Source of the DNA: Hyphomonadaceae bacterium UBA2389
Lineage (GTDB): Bacteria; Pseudomonadota; Alphaproteobacteria; Caulobacterales; Aquidulcibacteraceae
Length of the DNA stretch: 59,356 bases
Direction of reading: 5' to 3'
Assembly (NCBI GenBank): GCA_002343395.1
Contig: DDSN01000057.1
Location: forward strand, 17,386 to 76,741
This document shows, piece after piece, positions 19,251-27,192 of the stretch. The position numbers were made by a program, and so were the translations under genes. The notes beneath the pieces were generated by a model, which saw nothing but the letters and a program-made list of their open reading frames with translations, searched no databases and had not been told where the DNA came from. The number at the start of each line of letters is the position of its first letter. The stretch's first letter is position 1.

Positions 19251-20338
19251 GCGCTCTCCCCGTTGACGACGAAAGGTCAAAGCGCCCAGGCCTTCGCGCG
19301 ATGACGTCGCGCCGCGTTGCGATCATTCTGTTCAATCTTGGCGGACCAGACGGCCAAGATGCGGTTCGTCCTTTTCTGTTCAACCTCTTCAACGACAAAG
19401 CGATCATTGGAGCGCCGCAGCCGATCAGGTTCGCGCTCGCAGCGCTTATTTCTTCCACGCGGGCTAAGGCCGCGAAGGCGAACTATGCACGCATGGGCGG
19501 TGGATCGCCTATCCTGCCGGAAACCATGAAGCAGGCGGAAGCGCTTGAAAAAGCAATCGCGCAGCGCGTCGATAACGTGACATTCAAGTGCTTCTCCGCC
19601 ATGCGTTACTGGCGCCCGTTCGTGAAAGACGCGGCCAAAGCTGCTGAAGATTGGGGCGCGACAGATGTAATCTTGCTTCCGCTCTATCCGCAATTTTCGA
19701 CGACAACGACCGCATCCTCGTTGAGCGCTTGGCGCCGCGCGTCCAAGCTGCCGGCCTCAACGATCTGCTGCTACCCGATCAGCCGCGGCTTTGCGCAGGC
19801 GCATGCCGACGCGATCCTCGACGCATGGCGTAAGGCGGGCGCGCCGGCGGAGCCGCGCGTCTTGTTCTCGGCCCATGGCCTGCCCCAGCGCGTGATTGAA
19901 AGGGGCGATCCCTATCAATGGCAGGTGGAGCAAAGCGTTGCCGCGGTCCGAAAGCTGCTTCCGGCGGAATGGCAGATAAGGATCTGCTATCAATCGCGTG
20001 TCGGTCCGCTCAAATGGATTGGCCCTTCGACCGAGGAAGAGATTCGGCGGGCGGGAACTGACCGCGCCGGGGTAATTGTCGCGCCCATTGCGTTTGTCTC
20101 CGAGCACATCGAAACGCTGGTTGAACTCGACATTGAGTACGCGCAACTCGCGCGCACCTTGAAGTTGCCATTTTACCTTCGCGCACCAGCGCTTGGAGCG
20201 GGGTCAGCGTTTATCGAGGCGCTTGCGGACATGGTGGAACGCGCGCTATCGGCTCCGGGCGTCACTCAAACCCATGAGGGCGGGAGGCTTTGCCCGGCGG
20301 CATGGGGCATGTGCCCAGCAAGCAGCGGAGCGCGGTGA
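19247..20338 (+). CDS. hemH: ferrochelatase
   Basis: A 363-residue enzyme inserting iron into protoporphyrin IX. It contains ILFNLGGPDGQDAVRPFLFN near residue 26, FSAMRYWRPF near 122, the catalytic histidine in LFSAHGLPQRV near 207, and the iron-side IAFVSEHIETLVELD near 285. The start ATG 19247 overlaps hemE; an internal ATG at 19301 would trim a variable N-terminus. The C-terminus overlaps hemJ as TGATG. Confidence 0.96.
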   Translation: MSALPVDDERSKRPGLRAMTSRRVAIILFNLGGPDGQDAVRPFLFNLFNDKAIIGAPQPIRFALAALISSTRAKAAKANYARMGGGSPILPETMKQAEALEKAIAQRVDNVTFKCFSAMRYWRPFVKDAAKAAEDWGATDVILLPLYPQFSTTTTASSLSAWRRASKLPASTICCYPISRGFAQAHADAILDAWRKAGAPAEPRVLFSAHGLPQRVIERGDPYQWQVEQSVAAVRKLLPAEWQIRICYQSRVGPLKWIGPSTEEEIRRAGTDRAGVIVAPIAFVSEHIETLVELDIEYAQLARTLKLPFYLRAPALGAGSAFIEALADMVERALSAPGVTQTHEGGRLCPAAWGMCPASSGAR

Positions 20339-20808
20339 TGGACCACGTAATCGGTTACGACTTGGCGCGCGGAATTCACATTATCGCTGTGATCGCGTGG
20401 ATAGCCGGCCTGCTTATGCTTCCACGATTTTACGCTTATATCACGCCCTCCGAACGCGGCGGGGAGCTCGAAACCGCCATGCTAAGGGCGGCTCGCAGCC
20501 TTCGCACGATCATTTTGACTCCGAGCTTGGTCGTCGCCTGGGCGTTCGGGATCTTTCTGTTTGCGACCTACATCTCGGGAGACTGGTCCCGCCCTATTCC
20601 GGAGGTGCTAGGCACGGTCCCGCACTGGTTCTGGGGCAAACTTATTCTTGTGTTAGGCTTGTCTGGATACCATGGGTACCTAAGTGCGGAAGGCCGGCGC
20701 ATCGCCGCTGGCGAGCGGCGGCGTTCAGAGGTGTTCTGGCGGCGCATGAGCGAAATCCCCTTCATTGTGGCCATAGGGGCTATTCTCCTGGCGACCCTGG
20801 AGCCCTAG
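20338..20808 (+). CDS. hemJ: protoporphyrinogen IX oxidase HemJ
   Basis: A 156-residue four-helix membrane protein of the UPF0093/HemJ family, the oxidase that makes protoporphyrin IX in most alphaproteobacteria lacking HemG/HemY. The first helix carries the haem-ligand-type histidine in GIHIIAVIAWIAGLLMLPR. SGYHGYLSAEGRR lies near 110 and WRRMSEIPFIVAIG near the end. Its position after hemH completes the last three steps of haem synthesis in reverse order. ATG 20338 overlaps the hemH stop. Confidence 0.93.
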   Translation: MDHVIGYDLARGIHIIAVIAWIAGLLMLPRFYAYITPSERGGELETAMLRAARSLRTIILTPSLVVAWAFGIFLFATYISGDWSRPIPEVLGTVPHWFWGKLILVLGLSGYHGYLSAEGRRIAAGERRRSEVFWRRMSEIPFIVAIGAILLATLEP

Positions 20809-20987
20809 TCGGCCACGGTTTGGCTTGACGCTCGCGGCGTGTTGTGGTGTGCATCGTGCGCGCGCTTCGGCGCGCATGCGGCGGCGGCGCGGCACCTTCT
20901 CTTACCGCCGAAATTCAATTCTCACGCGGCTGCCAAGCGATAGCGATGACGCGCGCGGGGCTTCGCGAACAAATCCAGAGACTTCCT

Positions 20988-22280
20988 ATGACAGACGAAC
21001 AAGCCATTGAAGAGCTGACCTCGCTCACGCTGCAAGAGCTCAAGCGCAAGCCGCCAGCGGAACTGCTGGCGCTCGCCGAATCCCTTGAGATCGAAGGCGC
21101 CAACACGCTGCGCACCCAGGACATGTTGTTCGCGATCTTGAAGCAGGTCGCCGAACGCGGCGTGGAGATCGGCGGCGGCGGCGTGGTCGAGATCCTGCCG
21201 GACGGCTTTGGCTTCCTGCGCTCGCCGCAGTCCAATTACCTGCCCGGCCCTGACGATATCTATGTTAGCCCGCAGCAGATTCGCCGGTTCGGCCTTCGGA
21301 CCGGCGACACGGTCGAAGGGCAGATCAAGGCGCCGAAGGACGGCGAACGCTATTTCGCGCTCGTGAAGGTCAACTCGATCAATTTCGAGGATCCGGATCG
21401 CGTCCGGCACAAAGTTCACTTCGACAATCTGACGCCGCTCTACCCCACCGAGCGACTCAAGATGGAAATCGAAGACCCGACACTGAAAGACAAAACAGGG
21501 CGGGTCATCGACATCGTTGCGCCCGTCGGCAAGGGGCAGCGCTCCCTGATCGTCGCTCAACCGCGGACGGGCAAGACCGTCATCATGCAGAACATCGCCA
21601 AGGCGATCGAAGCAAATCACCCCGAAGTGTTCCTTATCGTTCTGCTCATCGACGAACGCCCGGAAGAAGTCACCGACATGCAACGCTCGGTGAAAGGCGA
21701 GGTGATTTCATCGACCTTTGACGAACCCGCCACCCGCCACGTCGCTGTCGCCGAGATGGTGATCGAAAAGGCCAAGCGCCTGGCCGAGCACGGCAAGGAC
21801 GTCGTGATTCTTCTCGATTCCATCACGCGCCTCGGCCGCGCCTACAACACGGTGGTGCCCTCTTCAGGCAAGGTGCTCACGGGCGGCGTGGACGCCAACG
21901 CGCTGCAGCGACCGAAACGCTTCTTCGGCGCGGCGCGCAATCTCGAGGAAGGTGGTTCGCTCACCATTATCGCGACGGCGCTGATCGATACCGGCTCGCG
22001 CATGGACGAAGTGATCTTCGAGGAGTTCAAGGGTACGGGCAACTCGGAATTGGTGCTGGATCGCAAGGTCGCGGACCGTCGTATTTTCCCGGCGATCGAC
22101 ATTCTCAAATCCGGCACACGCAAGGACGAACTCATCACGCCCAAGGAGCACCTGCAAAAGATGTATGTGCTGCGCCGTATCCTCTCGCCGATGGGCACCC
22201 AGGACGCGATCGAGTTCCTGCTCGACAAGCTCAAGTCGTCCAAGAACAACGACGACTTCTTCCAGAGCATGAACACGTAG
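20988..22280 (+). CDS. rho: transcription termination factor Rho
   Basis: A 430-residue hexameric RNA helicase that ends transcription at Rho-dependent sites. An N-terminal helical part and cold-shock-like RNA-binding domain (GFGFLRSPQSNYLPGPDDIY near 72) precede the ATPase core with P-loop AQPRTGKTVIMQ near 187, Walker B DVVILLDSITRLGRAYN near 270 and the R-loop. Start MTDEQAIEELTSLTLQELK at 20988; an earlier in-frame ATG at 20844 would add a low-complexity tail. The 179-base leader after hemJ could hold the known type of Rho autoregulation, but I see no specific element. Confidence 0.97.
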   Translation: MTDEQAIEELTSLTLQELKRKPPAELLALAESLEIEGANTLRTQDMLFAILKQVAERGVEIGGGGVVEILPDGFGFLRSPQSNYLPGPDDIYVSPQQIRRFGLRTGDTVEGQIKAPKDGERYFALVKVNSINFEDPDRVRHKVHFDNLTPLYPTERLKMEIEDPTLKDKTGRVIDIVAPVGKGQRSLIVAQPRTGKTVIMQNIAKAIEANHPEVFLIVLLIDERPEEVTDMQRSVKGEVISSTFDEPATRHVAVAEMVIEKAKRLAEHGKDVVILLDSITRLGRAYNTVVPSSGKVLTGGVDANALQRPKRFFGAARNLEEGGSLTIIATALIDTGSRMDEVIFEEFKGTGNSELVLDRKVADRRIFPAIDILKSGTRKDELITPKEHLQKMYVLRRILSPMGTQDAIEFLLDKLKSSKNNDDFFQSMNT

Positions 22281-22294
22281 GACGCGCCTCGCCG

Positions 22295-22552
22295 ATGCGG
22301 ATGGGGCCCTTTCTTGACCGCTTTTGGCGACGCCCGCCGACGCGTGAGGGGCGCAACGAGCAAAAGAAGTCTGCCGCCGCGGTGTTCAACGCGGCAGCGA
22401 TAACGCTCGTAATCACGGGTTTCTTCGGGCCCGCGATCAACCCGAACCTGGCTCCAGTGCTCGATCTTGGCGGCAGAGCCAGCCTTGTGCTGGCCAGCGT
22501 GGCGGCGCATATTGTGGCGAGAGCCATATTATGGTCGCTGGAGGACAAGTGA
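22295..22552 (+). CDS. small two-helix membrane protein
   Basis: An 85-residue protein with a basic N-terminus (RFWRRPPTREGRNEQKK) and two hydrophobic segments, AAITLVITGFFGPAI and LVLASVAAHIVARAILW. I do not recognise a family. It begins 14 bases after rho and ends overlapping the next micro-gene (TGATG), so both are likely co-transcribed from the rho region. Confidence 0.55.
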   Translation: MRMGPFLDRFWRRPPTREGRNEQKKSAAAVFNAAAITLVITGFFGPAINPNLAPVLDLGGRASLVLASVAAHIVARAILWSLEDK

Positions 22553-22668
22553 TGTCTGCTGAGTTGTGGACAATGCTAGGCTTGATGGCCTTTTTCCTCG
22601 TCAGCGTCGCGGCACTTCAAATATTCCAGGGCCCACCGCCGAAAGAGCCGCCGACAATGGCGGAGTGA
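22552..22668 (+). CDS. 38-residue single-pass membrane microprotein
   Basis: ATG at 22552 shares its A with the stop of the preceding gene. The product is 38 residues: a short N-terminus (MSAELW), one hydrophobic helix (LGLMAFFLVSVAALQIF), and a proline-rich tail (QGPPPKEPPTMAE). No family is recognised. The coupling with an upstream membrane protein suggests a two-component membrane complex. Confidence 0.5.
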   Translation: MSAELWTMLGLMAFFLVSVAALQIFQGPPPKEPPTMAE

Positions 22669-22801
22669 GTTTGACGGCCCTTCGGTCGAGGAGCACCCAG
22701 CCTGCCATCGCAAACAAGGTCGGCCAGTGAATCAGTAGCGCGATAATGCACCCAAGGCAGCAGATGGCTGCGATAGCTTTTGACAACACACCCAAGCGCA
22801 C
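22601..22801 (-). CDS. doubtful small hydrophobic reading frame
   Basis: A GTG-initiated frame of 66 codons with a long hydrophobic stretch (IAAICCLGCIIALLIHWP, LFAMAGWVLL). A second frame from ATG 22835 overlaps the qor stop as ATGA and would begin MSEPVSDQEIDRALG before losing hydrophobic character near 22800. The two may be parts of one small membrane protein split by a frameshift. It also overlaps the 38-residue gene on the other strand. Confidence 0.25.
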   Translation of the reverse strand: MRLGVLSKAIAAICCLGCIIALLIHWPTLFAMAGWVLLDRRAVKLTPPLSAALSAVGPGIFEVPRR

Positions 22802-22831
22802 GGTCGATCTCTTGATCCGAAACCGGCTCGC

Positions 22832-23800
22832 TCATGGCATCAGCACCAAACTACCTGTCGTCTTGCGCGCTTCCAGATCGCGATGCGCTTGCGAGGCGTC
22901 GGCGAGCGCATAGCCCGTCGGCGGCGCGATCTTCACCGCGCCCTGCTCGACAACGCGGAACAAGTCCGCTGCGGTTTCATCGAGCTGTTCAGTGGTCGTG
23001 GTGTAATGGAAGAGCGTCGGGCGTGTCAGAAAAAGCGAGCCCTTCTGCGACAACAGCAACGGGTTGATCTCGGGCGGCGGGCCGGACGCATTGCCGTAGC
23101 TCACCATCATGCCGAGCGGGCGCAAGCTATCGAGCGAACCGCGCCAGGTGTCGGCGCCGACGCCGTCGTACACGACATGCACGCCCTCCTTCACGATCGC
23201 GCGCACGCGAGTTGAGAAAACGCCGCCGTCGAGCACGAGCACGTGATCGGCGGCGAGCTCGCGCGCGATCGCCGCTTTCGCTTCATTGCCGACAGTGGCG
23301 ATGACATGCGCGCCGAGATGCTTGGCCCATTGCACAAGAATTTGTCCGACCCCACCCGCAGCCGCGTGGATCAACACCCAATGGCCCTGTTCCACGCGAA
23401 ACGTCTTTCGTAGAAGATAACGCGCGGTCATGCCCTTGAGCAGCGACGCTGCCGCGATCTCGTACGAGATCGCATCCGGCAGACGAACAGCGCGGCCCTC
23501 ATGCAGGACGTTAGCGTCCGCGTAAGCGCCGATCGGCCCAGAGCAATAGGCAACGCGATCTCCGCGTTTGAAGCGGCTCACGCCGTCGCCAACCTCCTCA
23601 ACTACGCCAGCGGCTTCGAGCCCCAACCCGCTCGGCAGCGGAATCTTGTACAGACCCGTGCGGTGGTAGGTATCGATGAAGTTCACGCCGATCGCATGGT
23701 GACGCACGCGGATCTCGCCTGGTCGGGGCGCTAGCTGATCGAGGTCGACCAGCGCCATCGCCTCCGGACCGCCGTGTTCCGAAATGCGTATGGCTTTCAT
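22832..23800 (-). CDS. qor: NADPH:quinone oxidoreductase (zeta-crystallin type)
   Basis: A 322-residue zinc-free MDR enzyme reducing quinones with NADPH. It shows VNFIDTYHRTGLYKIPLP near residue 40, GLEAAGVVEEVGDGV, and the nucleotide-binding AAAGGVGQILVQWAK near 146. Family length is about 325. It is the only gene here for this function and stands between the small membrane proteins and the phosphodiesterase. Confidence 0.93.
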   Translation of the reverse strand: MKAIRISEHGGPEAMALVDLDQLAPRPGEIRVRHHAIGVNFIDTYHRTGLYKIPLPSGLGLEAAGVVEEVGDGVSRFKRGDRVAYCSGPIGAYADANVLHEGRAVRLPDAISYEIAAASLLKGMTARYLLRKTFRVEQGHWVLIHAAAGGVGQILVQWAKHLGAHVIATVGNEAKAAIARELAADHVLVLDGGVFSTRVRAIVKEGVHVVYDGVGADTWRGSLDSLRPLGMMVSYGNASGPPPEINPLLLSQKGSLFLTRPTLFHYTTTTEQLDETAADLFRVVEQGAVKIAPPTGYALADASQAHRDLEARKTTGSLVLMP

Positions 23801-23837
23801 AGGATCTCACTTCGTGCGTCCGGAATGACGGGAGATC

Positions 23838-24776
23838 TTAGCGCGTGACGCACAGCAGCGCTCCAAGGCCATCAACACTGTCGGCTGCATCGAGGTCGCG
23901 CGCCGCGGCGCTGGCGCGATCGGTGGAAATCAGCTGCAAGCCGGTTTCCGCGAACTCAGCGTATTGGTCGTCGCCGCTTTCGGCGAAGCGATTGTCCCAC
24001 GAATCGCGCCCGCCAAGCGTCCCAAACATGGCCTCGACGCCGCGTTGCGCGAGCGCCACGTTGAGCGCGCTGTTCGGCTCTTCGATGCCCGTCCAGGCAA
24101 GTATGCGCGTCAGGTCAATGCGCGAGCGCGCGAGTTCATCGAGGTCGCGCTCGCTTGTGATTTCCGTCGAAATCATGAGCTCAGGCGCGAGGCGGTGAAC
24201 GCGGATGGCGGCGGGCACGCTGTACGTGATGAAGATGACGCGATCCTCAGCGTCGGCGGCGCGCACCTCGGCGATCACGTCTTCGTAGGACACCCCGCGC
24301 TTCACATCGAGTTCGAGTACGGTCTTTCCGGCTGCCCAGTCGAGCGCTTCGCGCAATGTCGGAACGCGCGCATCGAGCGCGCGACCCGTCTCGTCCTCGA
24401 GACGCAGCGCCCCCAATTCAGCAAGCGTCGCTTCGCGCACCAGGCCGGTTCCTGTTGTTGTGCGTTCGAGTTCATCATCGTGCATGAGCACGAGCATGCC
24501 ATCGCTTGTTTGGGCGATGTCGATCTCCAAGAACGCGGGCGCCTGCCGCAGCGTGTTCTCGAACGTCGGGATCGCGTTTTCGGCATAGCCTGGCTCGGGT
24601 CCGCCGCGATGCGCGGCCACTATCGTTTGCCCGCTTTCGCGGAGGCAGTCGAAGAACGCGGGCAAGTCTGTCGGGGCGAGCGCATGTGCGGCGGCCTGCG
24701 GCGTGGAAGCCTGCAGGCTTGGATGCTGTTCGCACGCGGCGAGCGCCAGCGCGCAGGTTAGCAACAAGGCTCTCAT
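23838..24776 (-). CDS. glycerophosphodiester phosphodiesterase lipoprotein
   Basis: A 312-residue GDPD-family TIM barrel with a lipoprotein signal (MRALLLTCALALAAC, lipobox Cys15). Catalytic pieces are VAAHRGG near residue 55 with ENAIPTFENTL, the metal site EIDIAQTSDGMLVLMHDD (E and D plus the second catalytic histidine), and ELDVKRG near 157. It probably hydrolyses glycerophosphodiesters in the periplasm. Its start overlaps the upstream hydrolase stop by four bases. Confidence 0.9.
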   Translation of the reverse strand: MRALLLTCALALAACEQHPSLQASTPQAAAHALAPTDLPAFFDCLRESGQTIVAAHRGGPEPGYAENAIPTFENTLRQAPAFLEIDIAQTSDGMLVLMHDDELERTTTGTGLVREATLAELGALRLEDETGRALDARVPTLREALDWAAGKTVLELDVKRGVSYEDVIAEVRAADAEDRVIFITYSVPAAIRVHRLAPELMISTEITSERDLDELARSRIDLTRILAWTGIEEPNSALNVALAQRGVEAMFGTLGGRDSWDNRFAESGDDQYAEFAETGLQLISTDRASAAARDLDAADSVDGLGALLCVTR

Positions 24777-25465
24777 GTCAGGTTCGCTTTCAGGAATGCG
24801 ATGGTGCGATCGTCGGCGATCTTGGCGGCCGCGGCGTCATAGTGCTTGCCGCCTTCGCGCGTGAACGCGTGATCCTGGCCGGCGTACGTGTGCAATGTCA
24901 CCTTCGCATTGCCGCCCAAGCCAGCCTGCATGGCGTCTTGCGCGTCCTGCTTCACGAAAGCGTCCTTCGCCGCGATGTGCAGCATCAGCGGCTTCTTGAT
25001 GTTGGCGGCTTCTCCCAAAAACGCCGGGATGTTCACGCCGTAGTATCCAACGCTTGCGTCGCAATCGGTGCGGCAGGCGGTGAGATAGGCGAGCAAACCA
25101 CCAAGGCAGTATCCGATCGCGCCGACCTTCGGCATACCCTGCGCGCGCGCCCATTGGATCGTCGCCTCGACATCGCGCACGCCGACTTGGCTAGCGACGA
25201 ACTTGTTCATCAGCTCCATCGCCTTGGCCCACTCCGCCTCGCTTTGATCGGTGATGTCGACGCCCGGCTCGATACGCCAAAACAGATCGGGCGCGACCGT
25301 CAGGAAGCCCTCGCTTGCGAGCCAATCGGCCTTCTTGCGCATTACGGCGTTGACGCCGAAGATTTCCTGGATCGCGACCACCGCCGCTTTCGGCGCCGCC
25401 GCCGGTCGCGCCACATACGCCCTGAACGCGCCGTCCGGGCCGTCAATCTGCACCCATTCACCCAT
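24773..25465 (-). CDS. dienelactone hydrolase family protein
   Basis: A 230-residue alpha/beta hydrolase with a cysteine nucleophile in GYCLGGLLAY near 119, an aspartate in HIAAKDAFV near 170, and the histidine in GQDHAFTREGG near 200, the DLH triad. The natural substrate is unknown; such enzymes cleave cyclic esters and small lactones. It is transcribed with the downstream lipoprotein (ATGA overlap). Confidence 0.9.
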   Translation of the reverse strand: MGEWVQIDGPDGAFRAYVARPAAAPKAAVVAIQEIFGVNAVMRKKADWLASEGFLTVAPDLFWRIEPGVDITDQSEAEWAKAMELMNKFVASQVGVRDVEATIQWARAQGMPKVGAIGYCLGGLLAYLTACRTDCDASVGYYGVNIPAFLGEAANIKKPLMLHIAAKDAFVKQDAQDAMQAGLGGNAKVTLHTYAGQDHAFTREGGKHYDAAAAKIADDRTIAFLKANLT

Positions 25466-25545
25466 GACCGTGCTCCGTCTGTCTCTATCGGATTGGGCGC
25501 GTTATAAGCACAGAACGCGCGCAGTGCGTGTAGGATTTGCGAACG

Positions 25546-25785
25546 ATGAAATTCACCGTCAACGTCGAGTGCAGCCCCGAGGAAGCGCGCCGCTTCATGG
25601 GCCTGCCGGACGTCACACCGATCAACGAGGCGCTGGTCGAGGAAATGGGTAAGCGCATGGAGGCGAACCTCGCGCTGATGAGCCCCGAAACCATGATGCA
25701 GTCCTGGATGAGCGTCGGCACGCAAGCCCAGGACGCGTTCGTCAAGCTGATGACAAGCGCGGCGACCGGCCTGACCAAGCCCTAA
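25546..25785 (+). CDS. small conserved alphaproteobacterial protein (DUF6489-like)
   Basis: A 79-residue soluble protein, MKFTVNVECSPEEARRFMG at the start followed by LPDVTPINEALVEEMGKRM and a methionine-rich helix. Similar short proteins are common in alphaproteobacteria, of unknown function. ATG 25546 is used; TTG 25537 is also in frame. It sits 20 bases before mnmE and may be co-transcribed. Confidence 0.7.
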   Translation: MKFTVNVECSPEEARRFMGLPDVTPINEALVEEMGKRMEANLALMSPETMMQSWMSVGTQAQDAFVKLMTSAATGLTKP

Positions 25786-25805
25786 CGCGGCTTAGAGGTT
25801 TTCAC

Positions 25806-27146
25806 ATGAAACCCGGCACGATCGTCGCCCTCGGTTCCGGCGCTGGGCGGGCGGGCGTCGCCGTCATACGACTCTCGGGCCCTGACGCCGGCGCGACCCT
25901 TGCGGCCCTAACCGGGCATGCGCCCGCCAAGCCGCGCCGAGCAACCCGGGTTGCTTTCCAAAATCCCCAATCGGGAGAAGAGCTGGACGAGGGTTTGGCG
26001 CTTTGGTTTCCCGGACCGGCGAGCTTCACCGGCGAGGACGTCGCCGAGCTTCATGTCCATGGCGGCCCCGCCGTGGTCGAGGCGATCATCGACGCCTGCC
26101 TCAGTCAACCCGATGTCCGCGTCGCCGAGCCGGGTGAATTCTCACGCCGCGCCTTTGAGAATGGAAAGCTCGATCTCGCCGAAGCAGAGGGCCTTGCGGA
26201 CCTGGTGGACGCCGAGACCGAAGGGCAGCGCCGCCAGGCCCTGCGTCAGGCCAGGGGCGTTCTGAGCGCGCTCTATGAGGGCTGGCGGACAAAGCTGATC
26301 GAGGCGGCGGCGTTGATCGAGGCGGAGATTGATTTCCCGGACGAAGACCTGCCTGGCGCGCTGGCGCGGCGGGCCGGACCCATCCTGCAAACGCTGGCGG
26401 ACGACATGGGTCGTCACTTGGTGGACCATCGCGGCGAACGCATTCGCGACGGCTATCGCATCGCCATCATCGGCCCGCCCAATGCCGGCAAGTCGAGCCT
26501 GCTAAACGCCCTCGCCAAGCGCGAAGCGGCGATCGTGAGCGACATTCCTGGCACCACGCGCGACGTTGTCGAGGTTCGTTTGGTGCTGGGCGGGTTCCCG
26601 GTCTGGATCGCGGACACGGCGGGTTTGCGCGAAGCCGCAGACGCCATCGAAGCCGAAGGCGTCCGCCGCGCGTTGGCGCGGGCGGAAGAGGCCGATTTGC
26701 GTATTTTGGTAGTGGAAGCGGGGGCAGCCCTTGCTCCCGCCTTGATGGAGTCGTTGCGCCCCAGCGACCTCCTGGTTCGCTCTAAGACTGACCTGCAGTC
26801 GGCCCGGACACCCCGGACTGGCGCACTTTTCTCAGGCTCGCCGGAGCTATGGCTGTCAACCCTCTCAGGCGAAGGCGTGCAAGCGCTGGAAACCCTGCTC
26901 TCAGCAAGGGTGGCGCACGCTCTTGGCAGCGAGGAGACCCCCGCGCTGACAAGGGCTCGGCATCGGCGTTTGGTGGAGGAGGCGCGCGCCGCCCTCGTAC
27001 GCGCACTCCCGAGGATCGCGGACTCTCCCGAGTTGGCGGCTGAAGACTTGCGACTTGCGGGGCGTGCGCTGGGGCGGTTGACCGGCCGGATCGATGTCGA
27101 GGACCTGCTCGACGAGATCTTTTCGAGCTTCTGTATTGGGAAGTAA
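25806..27146 (+). CDS. mnmE: tRNA modification GTPase MnmE
   Basis: A 446-residue GTPase that with MnmG installs 5-carboxymethylaminomethyl groups on wobble uridines. An N-terminal folate-binding domain starts DTIVALGSG-like (GTIVALGSGAGRAGVAVIRL). The G domain has P-loop GPPNAGKSSLLNAL near 222, SDIPGTTRDVV and DTAGLREA. The essential C-terminal FCIGK is intact. It is followed by a perfect palindrome and mnmG. Confidence 0.97.
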   Translation: MKPGTIVALGSGAGRAGVAVIRLSGPDAGATLAALTGHAPAKPRRATRVAFQNPQSGEELDEGLALWFPGPASFTGEDVAELHVHGGPAVVEAIIDACLSQPDVRVAEPGEFSRRAFENGKLDLAEAEGLADLVDAETEGQRRQALRQARGVLSALYEGWRTKLIEAAALIEAEIDFPDEDLPGALARRAGPILQTLADDMGRHLVDHRGERIRDGYRIAIIGPPNAGKSSLLNALAKREAAIVSDIPGTTRDVVEVRLVLGGFPVWIADTAGLREAADAIEAEGVRRALARAEEADLRILVVEAGAALAPALMESLRPSDLLVRSKTDLQSARTPRTGALFSGSPELWLSTLSGEGVQALETLLSARVAHALGSEETPALTRARHRRLVEEARAALVRALPRIADSPELAAEDLRLAGRALGRLTGRIDVEDLLDEIFSSFCIGK

Positions 27147-27158
27147 GCCCTGCCTTAT

Positions 27159-27176
27159 CGGTTCCACGTGGAACCG
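27159..27176. promoter_or_regulatory. parS: parS-like palindrome (mnmE-mnmG gap)
   Basis: CGGTTCCACGTGGAACCG is a perfect 18-base palindrome with the CACGTG core of bacterial parS (consensus TGTTTCACGTGAAACA; 12 of 16 match). Its place, about 3 kb from parA-parB beside mnmG, is typical for ParB centromere sites. It is non-coding, between the mnmE stop and mnmG start. Confidence 0.6.
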
Positions 27177-27192
27177 GCGCGACAATTCCTAT

